This document shows positions 25,195-32,788 of a DNA stretch of 64,000 nucleotides, piece after piece. The translations under genes and the position numbers were made by a program. Below the pieces are notes generated by a model, which was not told the origin of the DNA, did not search any database, and saw only the letters and a program-made list of their open reading frames with translations. The stretch lies in assembly GCA_017465825.1 (NCBI GenBank), contig JAFTVI010000029.1:62001-126000 (forward strand), read 5' to 3'. The stretch is from Clostridia bacterium. Its GTDB lineage: Bacteria > Bacillota > Clostridia > Oscillospirales > Acutalibacteraceae. Position 1 is the first letter of the stretch. Every line of letters begins with the position of its first letter.

Positions 25195-26556
25195 TTACAA
25201 TGTTACACCGTCTTTGAAAATTGCGATTTCACGGTACGAAGAAATTTCATTTTTTGTGAGTTTTCCGTTTGCCGTCTGAACAACAAGTTCAAAAAGCCCG
25301 TTTTCGGTGCCGGTCTGTGCATCGAAATCAATCCAATGATTTTTCCTGTTTTTCAACGCAGTATTTGTTGAAATTTTTACTGTAGGCACGGGTGCGCCCA
25401 AGGGTGTTCCTCTGCCTGTTGTGAACAGAATCAGGTGACAGCCTGCCGCCGTGAGATTGGTTACAGCCACAATATCGTTGCCCGGTCCGTCAAGCAGATT
25501 AAGACCGTTTTCCTTAACTGTGTCCCCGTATGTAAGAACGGCAGTTACAGGCGCTGTACCGCCCTTTTGTACACAGCCCAAAGACTTTTCTTCAAGGGTA
25601 GTTATACCGCCCTCTTTGTTTCCGGGAGAAGGATTTTCCGATACAGGCTGACCGTAGGAAATAAAATATTCCTTATAATCATTGATAAGCTTCACTGTAT
25701 CTTCAAAAACATTTTTGTTTACACAGCGGTTCATAAGTATCTGCTCGGCTCCGAACATTTCGGGAACTTCTGTTAAAACGGCAGAACCGCCCATAGCGCA
25801 GATTCTGTCGGTAATTTTGCCGCAGAGTGGGTTTGCCGTAATTCCCGAAAGTCCGTCACTTCCTCCGCATTTCATACCGATTACGAGTCTGTTTACGGAA
25901 ACCTCAGTCCGTACATCCTTTTCAGCAAGCTCTTTCAGCTCATTTATAATCGCCGTACCCTCAGCAAATTCATCCTCACATTCCTGAACGGCAAGAAAAC
26001 GTATTCTTTCTTCGTCATAATCACCTAAAACTTTTTTGAGCTCAGGAATATTGTTATTTTCACAGCCGAGACCGAGAACAAGCACGCCCCCTGCATTAGG
26101 GTGCTTTATAAGTCCGCAAAGTATTTTCTGTGTCCTTTCATAATCGCCGCCAAGCTGACTGCAACCGTAAGGATGAGTAAATGCAAAGGCACCTGTCAGA
26201 AACGCCAACCTTTCGGCAGTTTTGTTTACGCAGCCGACTGTCGGGATTATCCATATATCGTTTCTTATGCCGATACTGCCGTTTTTTCTTTCATACGCGT
26301 TTATCATTATCGGCTTTTCCCGTGGCAAATCCTTTATTTCGGGAGCATAGGTGTATTCCTTTGCGCCTGTAAGGGCGGTTTTAAGGTTGTGAGAATGTAT
26401 ATGCTCGCCTGCTCTGATATCTGTTACGGCAACACCGATGGGAAAGCCGTATTTAATTACATCCTCGCCCTTAAGTATATCTTTAAGAGCATACTTATGC
26501 CCATTTTCAAGATTAACTTTTACATTGTCATCAGAATGAATTACGACATAGCCCAT
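25195..26556 (-). CDS. uxaA: Altronate dehydratase
   Basis: 453 residues. An N-terminal SAF-type domain at about 1-75 (FPIGVAVTDIRAGEHIHSHNLKTAL) is joined to the large UxaA domain with NDIWIIPTVGCVNKTAERL, HPYGCSQLGGDYERT, LGLGCENNN, and GMKCGGSDGLSGITANP; the Cys residues in these motifs suit its iron-dependent mechanism. It dehydrates D-altronate to 2-keto-3-deoxygluconate in galacturonate breakdown. It overlaps uxaB by 16 bases and has its own GGGAGG site, so the two are coupled. It is somewhat shorter than the 495-residue E. coli enzyme. No KDG kinase or aldolase gene is nearby. Confidence 0.88.
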   Translation of the reverse strand: MGYVVIHSDDNVKVNLENGHKYALKDILKGEDVIKYGFPIGVAVTDIRAGEHIHSHNLKTALTGAKEYTYAPEIKDLPREKPIMINAYERKNGSIGIRNDIWIIPTVGCVNKTAERLAFLTGAFAFTHPYGCSQLGGDYERTQKILCGLIKHPNAGGVLVLGLGCENNNIPELKKVLGDYDEERIRFLAVQECEDEFAEGTAIINELKELAEKDVRTEVSVNRLVIGMKCGGSDGLSGITANPLCGKITDRICAMGGSAVLTEVPEMFGAEQILMNRCVNKNVFEDTVKLINDYKEYFISYGQPVSENPSPGNKEGGITTLEEKSLGCVQKGGTAPVTAVLTYGDTVKENGLNLLDGPGNDIVAVTNLTAAGCHLILFTTGRGTPLGAPVPTVKISTNTALKNRKNHWIDFDAQTGTENGLFELVVQTANGKLTKNEISSYREIAIFKDGVTL

Positions 26557-27866
26557 TTAAGTGCCTCCCTGATTCCGAGTGTGCGTATTTTTTCAAGACA
26601 TTCAGAAACAAGCTCCGTCATACAGCTCAGGTCTTTGCTCCAGAGCGAAGTGTTTGCAAGAATGGCTTCTGCAGTATTTCCCTTAATAAAATCGGTCACA
26701 TATTTACTGTCGCTGACATCATTGTTTTTGTAATACTCAATAAGGCAGGCGAGAGAGAAAACCAAGGGCTTGGGAAGCTTTCCGTTTGCATTTATATAAT
26801 CGAGGACAGTAGGCAATACTCTTGCGGTATATTTGCTTACGGAATTAAGAGAAATGGATTGCCACCTGTGCTTTATATACGGATTGCGAAAGCGTTCAAG
26901 CACGGCAGCAGCAAAAGCCTTGTTTTCCGCTGTTTCGCCGAGCACAGGCAAAATGTATCCGTAAATACAGATGTTAAGAAATTCCTTTAAAAGTTCATCA
27001 TCAAGGCTTTCTTTTACAGTTTCAATTCCGCAAAGAAGTGACGGAAACACAAGTGAAGTATGCGCACCGTTCAGAATACGCACTTTCATTTTTTTATAAG
27101 GCTTTACATCATTCGTCCATATAACATTTACCCCTGCCTTAGTCAAGGGGAATTCATTTTCAAAGTCGCCTTCAATTACCCAGAGATGAAAGACCTCAGC
27201 GGTATCGAGAAGCTTATCTTCATATCCGATTTGTTTGAAAAGTTCATCCGCCTCTGCTGTCGGATAGCCTGTGACGATCCTGTCAACAAGGGTGTTGCAG
27301 AAGCTGTTTTCTGTTTCAATCCAATTGATAAACTCATCACCCAGCTCCCATAACCTTGCATATTTGAGAACACATTTTTTCAGTTCATCCGCGTTGTTAT
27401 CAATAAGCTCACAGGGAAGAATTACAAAGCCGTTCAGATTCATTTCAAACCTGTGATAGAGAAGCTGTGTCAGCTTGCCCGGAAAAGAAAGGGCTGGGGT
27501 ATCTGCAAACAGACAGCTTTCATCAAAGACAATACCTGCTTCGGTGGTATTGGAAATGATAAAGCGCATATCGGGATTTTCCGCAAGACGGAGATATTCT
27601 TCATAATTTGAATACGGGTCAACGCCTCTGCTGACAGATTCTATAAGAATATGCTCGCATACTTCTTTGTCGTTCTCGATGCCGCGCAGAAAAAGATTAT
27701 ACCTGCCGTTCTGAGAATTGAGAAGCTCTGTTTTTCCGCCTCTCGTAGGCTGTACGATAACAATTTTACCGTCATACAGGTCCTGCTCATTCATTCTGTG
27801 AATAAAATCATCTGCAAAGCCTCTGAGAAAATTGCCCGTTCCAAACTGGATTACTGTTTCTTTCAT
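26541..27866 (-). CDS. uxaB: Tagaturonate reductase (altronate oxidoreductase)
   Basis: 441 residues of the polyol/mannitol dehydrogenase family. The NAD-binding start is VIQFGTGNFLRGFADDF (5-21); later come ISNTTEAGI, the substrate motif FVILPCELIDNNADELK, and KMKVRILNGAHTSLVF with the catalytic Lys and the Asn-Gly-x-His set. It reduces tagaturonate to altronate with NADH, feeding uxaA. GAGG lies upstream of the ATG. First gene of a two-gene operon whose promoter overlaps an inverted repeat at 27918-27944, a plausible operator. Confidence 0.9.
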   Translation of the reverse strand: MKETVIQFGTGNFLRGFADDFIHRMNEQDLYDGKIVIVQPTRGGKTELLNSQNGRYNLFLRGIENDKEVCEHILIESVSRGVDPYSNYEEYLRLAENPDMRFIISNTTEAGIVFDESCLFADTPALSFPGKLTQLLYHRFEMNLNGFVILPCELIDNNADELKKCVLKYARLWELGDEFINWIETENSFCNTLVDRIVTGYPTAEADELFKQIGYEDKLLDTAEVFHLWVIEGDFENEFPLTKAGVNVIWTNDVKPYKKMKVRILNGAHTSLVFPSLLCGIETVKESLDDELLKEFLNICIYGYILPVLGETAENKAFAAAVLERFRNPYIKHRWQSISLNSVSKYTARVLPTVLDYINANGKLPKPLVFSLACLIEYYKNNDVSDSKYVTDFIKGNTAEAILANTSLWSKDLSCMTELVSECLEKIRTLGIREALKWAMS

Positions 27867-27893
27867 TTTTATATACCTCGGAATATTTTGTTT

Positions 27894-27922
27894 ATTGTAC
27901 CATATCGGGCAATAAAAGTAAA
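27894..27922 (-). promoter_or_regulatory. Promoter of uxaB-uxaA
   Basis: On the minus strand TTTACT (27917-27922), a 17-base spacer and TACAAT (27894-27899). Confidence 0.55.
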
Positions 27923-27944
27923 CAGTTCAGATTACATTGTTTAC
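27918..27944. promoter_or_regulatory. Candidate operator of uxaB-uxaA
   Basis: Inverted repeat GTAAACA (27918-27924) and TGTTTAC (27938-27944), 13 bases apart and overlapping the -35 box, as expected for a repressor site (LacI or GntR type). No regulator gene is adjacent. Confidence 0.45.
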
Positions 27945-27951
27945 AATATCG

Positions 27952-27989
27952 CAAAAATCAGCCTCCTGTTCGGGTTGAACAAAAGGCTG
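27952..27989 (-). terminator. Terminator of the ABC importer operon
   Basis: On the minus strand the hairpin CAGCCT...TGTTC/GAACA...AGGCTG (27959-27989) is followed by ATTTTTG, 15 bases past the ATPase stop. Confidence 0.75.
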
Positions 27990-28003
27990 AAAATTTTTAT
28001 TGA

Positions 28004-28798
28004 TTATGAAAGCATCATTCTGTCGTTTGCGAATTCTTTTCCGCTGGCTTTTGCAAAAAGGCTGATGAGATCCTCAACTGTAAGTTTTTTCTTCTCTTCG
28101 CCTTCAACATCAACGATAATTCTTCCCTCGTGCATCATAACAAGGCGGTTGCCGTGTGTGAGTGCATCCTTCATATTATGAGTAATCATAACTGTGGTAA
28201 GATTGTTTTCGTTGACGATTCTGTCAGTCAGTTCAAGAACCTTCGCGGCAGTTTTCGGGTCAAGAGCCGCAGTATGCTCGTCAAGCAACAGAAGCTTAGG
28301 TCTGTTGAGCGTAGCCATAAGCAGAGTAACCGCCTGACGCTGACCGCCCGAAAGCAGGCCCACTTTTGAAGTCAGTCTTGTTTCGAGTCCCAATTCAAGC
28401 GTTGCAAGCAACTCTTTAAACTGCTCACGCTCTGCCTTCTTTACGCCCCATACAAGCTTACGCTTTTTGCCGCGTCTTGCCGCAATAGCAAGGTTTTCGG
28501 CAATTTCCATATCGGGAGCGGTACCCTTCATCGGGTCCTGAAAAACTCTGCCGAGGAACTGTGCTCTTTTATGCTCGGGCATATTGGTAACGTTAACGCC
28601 GTCAATTTCAATTGTGCCGCTGTCAGGCTTCCACACGCCTGCTATAGCATTGAGCATAGTGGACTTGCCTGCGCCGTTGCCGCCGATAACAGTTACAAAA
28701 TCACCGTCATTAAGAGTGAGATTAAGTCCGTTAAGCGCCGTTTTAGCGTTTACGGTACCGGGGTTGAAAGTTTTATAAAGATTAGTGATTTTAAGCAT
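28004..28798 (-). CDS. ABC transporter ATP-binding protein
   Basis: 264 residues. Walker A GGNGAGKST at about 39-47, Q-loop FQDPMKGTAPD, signature LLSGGQRQAVTLL, Walker B LLLLDEHTAALDP, and switch MITHNMKDAL. It starts 8 bases inside the end of the permease gene with AGGAGG upstream. With the permease and lipoprotein it makes the three-part importer of the TrpXYZ/COG1101-like class, which takes up small amino-acid or nucleoside-like ligands; the ligand cannot be told here. Confidence 0.9.
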   Translation of the reverse strand: MLKITNLYKTFNPGTVNAKTALNGLNLTLNDGDFVTVIGGNGAGKSTMLNAIAGVWKPDSGTIEIDGVNVTNMPEHKRAQFLGRVFQDPMKGTAPDMEIAENLAIAARRGKKRKLVWGVKKAEREQFKELLATLELGLETRLTSKVGLLSGGQRQAVTLLMATLNRPKLLLLDEHTAALDPKTAAKVLELTDRIVNENNLTTVMITHNMKDALTHGNRLVMMHEGRIIVDVEGEEKKKLTVEDLISLFAKASGKEFANDRMMLS

Positions 28799-29717
28799 TT
28801 ACCGCACCTCCTGCATTCGCATCAGAAGCAGCTGCAACAGGCTTATGCTTTTTGAAGTATTCATTCTTCAGATAAGGCACTGCAAGGAAAATTGCAACTA
28901 TAATTGCCGAGAGCATTTTAAGGTAATCGGTTTTAAGTCCCATAAGAATAACCAGATTGTAAATGACGTAATATACGATACCGCCGCCGATAACGCCGAT
29001 AAGGCTTACTACAAAATTAGGTTTGATCTTTGTAGAAACTGAAAGTCCGATAAATATAGCCGCAAGACCTATAACGATAGCGCCGCGTCCGTCATTGATG
29101 TTGGCGGAACCCTTATACTGTGCAAGGAGAGAACCTGCAAGTGCAACGATACCGTTTGATATTGCAAGGCCGAGAACCTTGTTGAACTTGACGTTAACCC
29201 CCTGAGCACGGCTCATATCAGGATTATCACCCGTTGATTTGAGCGTAAGACCTACTTCTGTGTAGAAGAACAGCCAGAGAACGACGATAACTGCAACGAT
29301 AATAATACCTGCCGCAATAATTGCCTTGGGGTTATCACTCATATTGAGCACAAGATTATTCGTGCGTGCATCAACGGTAGTAAGTGATTTGCCGCCGAGA
29401 ATGGAAAGGTTAACAGAATAAAGAATAAGCTGTGTAAGAATACCTGCAAGAATAGAGGGTATGCCTAAAGCGGTGTTGAAAAGACCTGTGACAATACCTG
29501 TAAGCGCACCTGCTAAAAATGCAATGATCATACTCAGCCAGGCAGGAACACCGTTTGTTATAAGCACGGCGCAAACGCACGCTCCGGTGCATATAGAGCC
29601 GTCAACCGTCAGGTCGGCAATATCAAGAATTTTATATGATATGTATACACCTATTGCCATTAATCCCCAGATAAGACCTTGGGCAACAGCACCGGGTAAT
29701 GCGTTCAGAAAAGCCAT
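28791..29717 (-). CDS. ABC transporter permease
   Basis: 308 residues with about nine membrane helices. The opening (LPGAVAQGLIWGLMAIGVYISYKILDIADLTVDGSICTGACV) is typical of the COG4120/BPD_transp_2 permease family that pairs with TrpX-like binding proteins; DLTVDGS is the conserved substrate-path loop. It lies 8 bases after the binding-protein gene and overlaps the ATPase gene. The C-terminus is Ala/Gly-rich (AAASDANAGGAVNA). Confidence 0.88.
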   Translation of the reverse strand: MAFLNALPGAVAQGLIWGLMAIGVYISYKILDIADLTVDGSICTGACVCAVLITNGVPAWLSMIIAFLAGALTGIVTGLFNTALGIPSILAGILTQLILYSVNLSILGGKSLTTVDARTNNLVLNMSDNPKAIIAAGIIIVAVIVVLWLFFYTEVGLTLKSTGDNPDMSRAQGVNVKFNKVLGLAISNGIVALAGSLLAQYKGSANINDGRGAIVIGLAAIFIGLSVSTKIKPNFVVSLIGVIGGGIVYYVIYNLVILMGLKTDYLKMLSAIIVAIFLAVPYLKNEYFKKHKPVAAASDANAGGAVNA

Positions 29718-29725
29718 TATTCACC

Positions 29726-30712
29726 TCAAGCAGCAGTATCCTCTTCGGGAACTGTGATACCAAGCTTTGAGCAAAGCTCTGCGTTATACTCAACTGAAGG
29801 AGTAAGAGTTTTGATTTCGATGTCAGCAGGTGTCTTTTTGCCGAGAAGGATTTCTGCAGCCATTTTACCTGTTTCAACGCCGAGCTCATAGTAGTCGATT
29901 GCAAGGCTTGCGTAGCAAGCGTCACCACCGTAGCTTGTGTATACGGGAACCTTCTTGTCTGTGCAGATTGATGCAACGATTGAGTCGTTCTGTGCAACTG
30001 TGTTGTCAGAAGGAACATAGATAGCCTTGCACTCGCTTGCAGCAGTTGTAACAAGAGACTGAAGCTCTGTTGTTTCGGAGAATGTGTAAGGTGTTACAAC
30101 AACACCCTTATCCTCGAAAAGCTCCTTAACTGCTTCGTACTGAACAAGAGAGTTGGATTCGTTTGAGCAGTAGATAACACCAACCTTGTCGCCTGCAACA
30201 AGACCGAGTGTATCAATCATCATTTCAGCCTGTTCTGCAAAGGGAACTCCGTCTGATGTACCGCTTACGTTAGCGGGAATGTTGTTCTTGAATGTGTCGT
30301 TGTAATCTGTTACGGATGTACCGAGAACGGGAATTGTGCTTGTGCCGTTGGCAGCAGCAACAAGAGCGTCTGTTGCATTAGCCATAATAAGGTCAACTTC
30401 TTTTGCAACAAGAGTGTTTATAACTGTGGGACAAAGGTCTGCACTGCCTGCAACCTGCTTGTCATACTCAACAGTTTTGCCTTCTTTAGCAAGTTCTTCA
30501 GTAAGAGCATCAATAAAGCCCTGTGTTGCCTTATCAAGTGAGTCGTGAACCATAAGCTGGCAGATACCTACTGTGAAATCCGCAGCAGTTGCTGCAGTGT
30601 CTGAAGTATCAGTGCCGTCTTCATTGCCTGTGTTTGTGTCACAGGATGTAAAAGCTACACACATACCTGCGCAAAGAATAAGAGATAAAACGATTGCCAA
30701 GATTTTTTTCAT
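29726..30712 (-). CDS. ABC transporter substrate-binding lipoprotein
   Basis: 328 residues. Signal peptide and lipobox-like end (MKKILAIVLSLILCAGMCVAFTSC, Cys24), a Thr/Asp-rich tether, then a type I periplasmic-binding fold of the COG2984 family (VGICQLMVHDSLDKATQGFIDAL, ANATDALVAAANGTSTIPVLGTSVTDY, VGVIYCSNESNSLVQYEAVKE, YVPSDNTVAQN). Homologues bind tryptophan or other aromatic or branched amino acids; the ligand here is unknown. First gene of a three-gene operon behind a perfect consensus promoter. Confidence 0.88.
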   Translation of the reverse strand: MKKILAIVLSLILCAGMCVAFTSCDTNTGNEDGTDTSDTAATAADFTVGICQLMVHDSLDKATQGFIDALTEELAKEGKTVEYDKQVAGSADLCPTVINTLVAKEVDLIMANATDALVAAANGTSTIPVLGTSVTDYNDTFKNNIPANVSGTSDGVPFAEQAEMMIDTLGLVAGDKVGVIYCSNESNSLVQYEAVKELFEDKGVVVTPYTFSETTELQSLVTTAASECKAIYVPSDNTVAQNDSIVASICTDKKVPVYTSYGGDACYASLAIDYYELGVETGKMAAEILLGKKTPADIEIKTLTPSVEYNAELCSKLGITVPEEDTAA

Positions 30713-30741
30713 AGTAAAAATCTCCTTTTAATAATTTTGCC

Positions 30742-30762
30742 TGTGCGATTCAGTGGCGCACA
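30742..30762 (-). promoter_or_regulatory. Small leader hairpin of the ABC operon
   Basis: TGTGCG/CGCACA, 6-bp stem with a 9-base loop, between promoter and ribosome site. Too small for a known riboswitch. Confidence 0.3.
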
Positions 30763-30774
30763 AACATTTATTTT

Positions 30775-30803
30775 ATTATATAAAATACCTATTATTTTGT
30801 CAA
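30775..30803 (-). promoter_or_regulatory. Perfect consensus promoter of the ABC operon
   Basis: On the minus strand TTGACA (30798-30803), 17-base spacer, TATAAT (30775-30780). Confidence 0.8.
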
Positions 30804-30873
30804 GGATAATGTATAAATATGTGCTTTTTTGTTTTCAATTTGCGGATGCGGAATTATCAAAAAAACATTGTTA

Positions 30874-30903
30874 TTGAAAAATGAAATGAAGATGTGCTAC
30901 AAT
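30874..30903 (+). promoter_or_regulatory. Promoter of the DUF1893 gene
   Basis: TTGAAA (30874-30879), 18-base spacer, TACAAT (30898-30903), 24 bases before the ATG at 30928. Confidence 0.55.
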
Positions 30904-30927
30904 ATACAAAAAACAGTCGGAGGCATT

Positions 30928-31356
30928 ATGACCGATAAACTGAAAAAAGCAAAAACTATTCTGCAAAACGGCGGACATACCTGTGTTTTGTATAACGGCA
31001 GTGAAATATTACATTCCGACACAAGAGGCGTTGCACCCTTGCTCGGCTGGCTCGAATCGGACAGAGATTTCAGCAGTTTTTCAGCCGCAGACAAGGTTAT
31101 AGGCAAGGCGGCGGCTATGCTGTATGTACTCATTGGCATAAAAGAGGTCTACGCAGATGTAATCAGCAAATACGCAACGGATGTTTTTGAAAAACACGGT
31201 ATTGAATATTATTACACACAGCGTGTTGATGCAATACGGAACCGAACCGATACGGGATTTTGCCCTATGGAAGAAGCAACGCTTGATATCGACGAGCCGA
31301 CAGATGCGCTGACTGCGATAAAATCAAAACTCGAACAACTGAAAAAGAGGGATTAA
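30928..31356 (+). CDS. DUF1893 domain protein
   Basis: 142 residues from ATG 30928 with CGGAGG upstream; the frame extends 33 codons but that part overlaps the promoter. The motif set LKKAKTILQNGGHTCVLYNG, SDTRGVAPLLGWLES and ADKVIGKAAAMLYVLIGIKEVYADVISKYA fits DUF1893, a small cytosolic domain of unknown chemistry that resembles parts of cytidine-deaminase-like proteins. The next gene begins one base after the stop, so the two are cotranscribed. Function unknown. Confidence 0.75.
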   Translation: MTDKLKKAKTILQNGGHTCVLYNGSEILHSDTRGVAPLLGWLESDRDFSSFSAADKVIGKAAAMLYVLIGIKEVYADVISKYATDVFEKHGIEYYYTQRVDAIRNRTDTGFCPMEEATLDIDEPTDALTAIKSKLEQLKKRD

Positions 31357-31357
31357 T

Positions 31358-32464
31358 ATGATTTACAATTCATTCAAGGATATAAAGCTTTCCGCTCTGG
31401 GTATGGGAAATATGCGTCTGCCCGTAAAAAAGGATGTTGACGGCAATCCCATTGACAGAGCCGAGGCGCAGAAAATCATTGATGATGCTATGTCAGGCGG
31501 AATAAATTATTACGACACCGCTTACGTCTATCACAGCGGAGAATCTGAGGATTTTGTGGGAGAGGCAATATCCAAATATCCCCGTGAAAGCTATCATCTT
31601 GCAACGAAATTCAGCATTTTTGCAAAAGAAGATTACAAAGGAATGTTTGAGGAACAGCTCAGAAATCTCAGAACAGATTACATTGACTTTTATCTTATAC
31701 ATTGCCTTACAGATGAAAATATCGACAAATATCTTGATTGCGGATGCATTGAGTATTTTCTTGAGCAGAAACGGTTGGGAAGAATAAAATATCTCGGTTT
31801 TTCATCCCACGCAAGTGTTGAATCACTTGAAAGATTCGCATCGCATCACGATTGGGACTTCGCACAGCTGCAGATTAACTGGTTCGACTGGAATTACGGC
31901 ACATCAAAGGCTGAATATGAGGTGCTTGAAAAGAAAAACATCCCCGTCATCGTTATGGAGCCTGTACGCGGCGGAAAGCTGGCATCACTTTCCGAGGATG
32001 CGGAAAAAATCCTTAAAACAGCACATCCCGATTGGAGTATTCCTGCCTGGGCGTTCAGGTTTGTAAAGAGCCTGCCTATGGTCAAAGTAGTTCTGAGCGG
32101 AATGTCAAACCTTGAACAGCTGAATGATAACCTTTCCACATTTTCCGATGAAAACGGACTTAATGACAAGGATATGCAGACGCTGATGACCGCTTGCGAG
32201 GTATTCAAAAAGAATCTTTGCGTGCCCTGCACAGCCTGCCGTTACTGCTGTGACGACTGCCCTGCTCAGATAGATATTCCCGCAGTCCTTTCCGTGTACA
32301 ACGACTACAAGGTTGACGGCGGACGAGGTGTTCTTCGCAGAATCAATGACCTTGAATCAACAGGTAAGCCTGCCGATTGCGTTGAATGCGGTCTTTGCAA
32401 AAACCATTGTCCGCAGAATATTGATATAACGACAATTATGCAGGAAATAAAAGAAAAAATTTAA
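31358..32464 (+). CDS. Aldo/keto reductase with C-terminal 4Fe-4S ferredoxin domain
   Basis: 368 residues. Residues 1-270 form an aldo/keto reductase barrel (LGMGNMRLP; YDTAYVYHSGESEDFVG with catalytic Asp/Tyr; HLATK with Lys; IDFYLIHCL with His). Residues 288-345 carry two Cys clusters, CVPCTACRYCCDDCP and CVECGLCKNHCP, able to hold 4Fe-4S centres. This fusion is common in anaerobes and presumably lets the barrel exchange electrons with ferredoxin; the substrate is unknown. Follows the DUF1893 gene by one base. Confidence 0.88.
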   Translation: MIYNSFKDIKLSALGMGNMRLPVKKDVDGNPIDRAEAQKIIDDAMSGGINYYDTAYVYHSGESEDFVGEAISKYPRESYHLATKFSIFAKEDYKGMFEEQLRNLRTDYIDFYLIHCLTDENIDKYLDCGCIEYFLEQKRLGRIKYLGFSSHASVESLERFASHHDWDFAQLQINWFDWNYGTSKAEYEVLEKKNIPVIVMEPVRGGKLASLSEDAEKILKTAHPDWSIPAWAFRFVKSLPMVKVVLSGMSNLEQLNDNLSTFSDENGLNDKDMQTLMTACEVFKKNLCVPCTACRYCCDDCPAQIDIPAVLSVYNDYKVDGGRGVLRRINDLESTGKPADCVECGLCKNHCPQNIDITTIMQEIKEKI

Positions 32465-32483
32465 TAGATAAGAATCATTTAGC

Positions 32484-32555
32484 AGTGAATTTGTTTTGCA
32501 ATCGTAGGGGGCGACGCGCCCTACGGTACGCAAAATTATTATTTATGTATCAACA
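32484..32555. repeat. Short relative of the 11050-11238 element
   Basis: GAATTTGTTTTGCAATCGTAGGG (about 32487-32509) matches 11068-11090 at all but two or three bases, and the hairpin CGTAGGG...GCG/CGC...CCCTACG (32503-32525) matches the GC-rich pair there. The internal arms of the larger element are missing, so this is a shortened or decayed copy. No ORF. Confidence 0.65.
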
Positions 32556-32574
32556 CATCATTGACATTACTCAT

Positions 32575-32604
32575 TAAAAATGGCTACCCATTACGGATAG
32601 CCAT
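32575..32604 (-). terminator. Terminator of the feo operon
   Basis: On the minus strand ATGGCTA.../...TAGCCAT (32580-32586 with 32598-32604) followed by TTTTT. Confidence 0.75.
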
Positions 32605-32611
32605 TAAATTT

Positions 32612-32779
32612 TTATTTTGTTTTATGGCAGGATTCGCCCATCGGGCAAGCTCCGCAGGAACCGCCGCAGGAACAGGAGCTTTTACCCTTTTTCTTATTTC
32701 TGATATTCACAACAACTATTGCAATCAGAATCGCTGCAACAATTGCCGCAACAATGATTGTAGGTAAATTCAGTTCCAT
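32612..32779 (-). CDS. FeoB-associated Cys-rich membrane protein
   Basis: 55 residues, below the size usually tabulated: a single membrane helix at about 6-25 (PTIIVAAIVAAILIAIVVV) and a Cys-rich tail with C36, C38, C42, C45 and C51 (SCSCGGSCGACPMGESC). The ribosome site is AAGGTGAT and the gene begins 9 bases after feoB. This is the classical small partner found next to feoB in Firmicutes, thought to help or gate iron transport. The five Cys in 16 residues suggest iron or metal binding at the cytosolic face. Confidence 0.88.
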   Translation of the reverse strand: MELNLPTIIVAAIVAAILIAIVVVNIRNKKKGKSSCSCGGSCGACPMGESCHKTK

Positions 32780-32788
32780 AATATCACC

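Noticed and set aside
30713-30774. T-box or tryptophan riboswitch before the TrpX-like operon
   Set aside because: The leader is only about 60 bases with one 6-bp hairpin; no T-box core (AGGGUGGNACCGCG) is present.
32561-32767. A 68-codon plus-strand frame
   Set aside because: It is the complement of the FeoB-associated Cys-rich gene on the other strand, which has the ribosome site and operon position.
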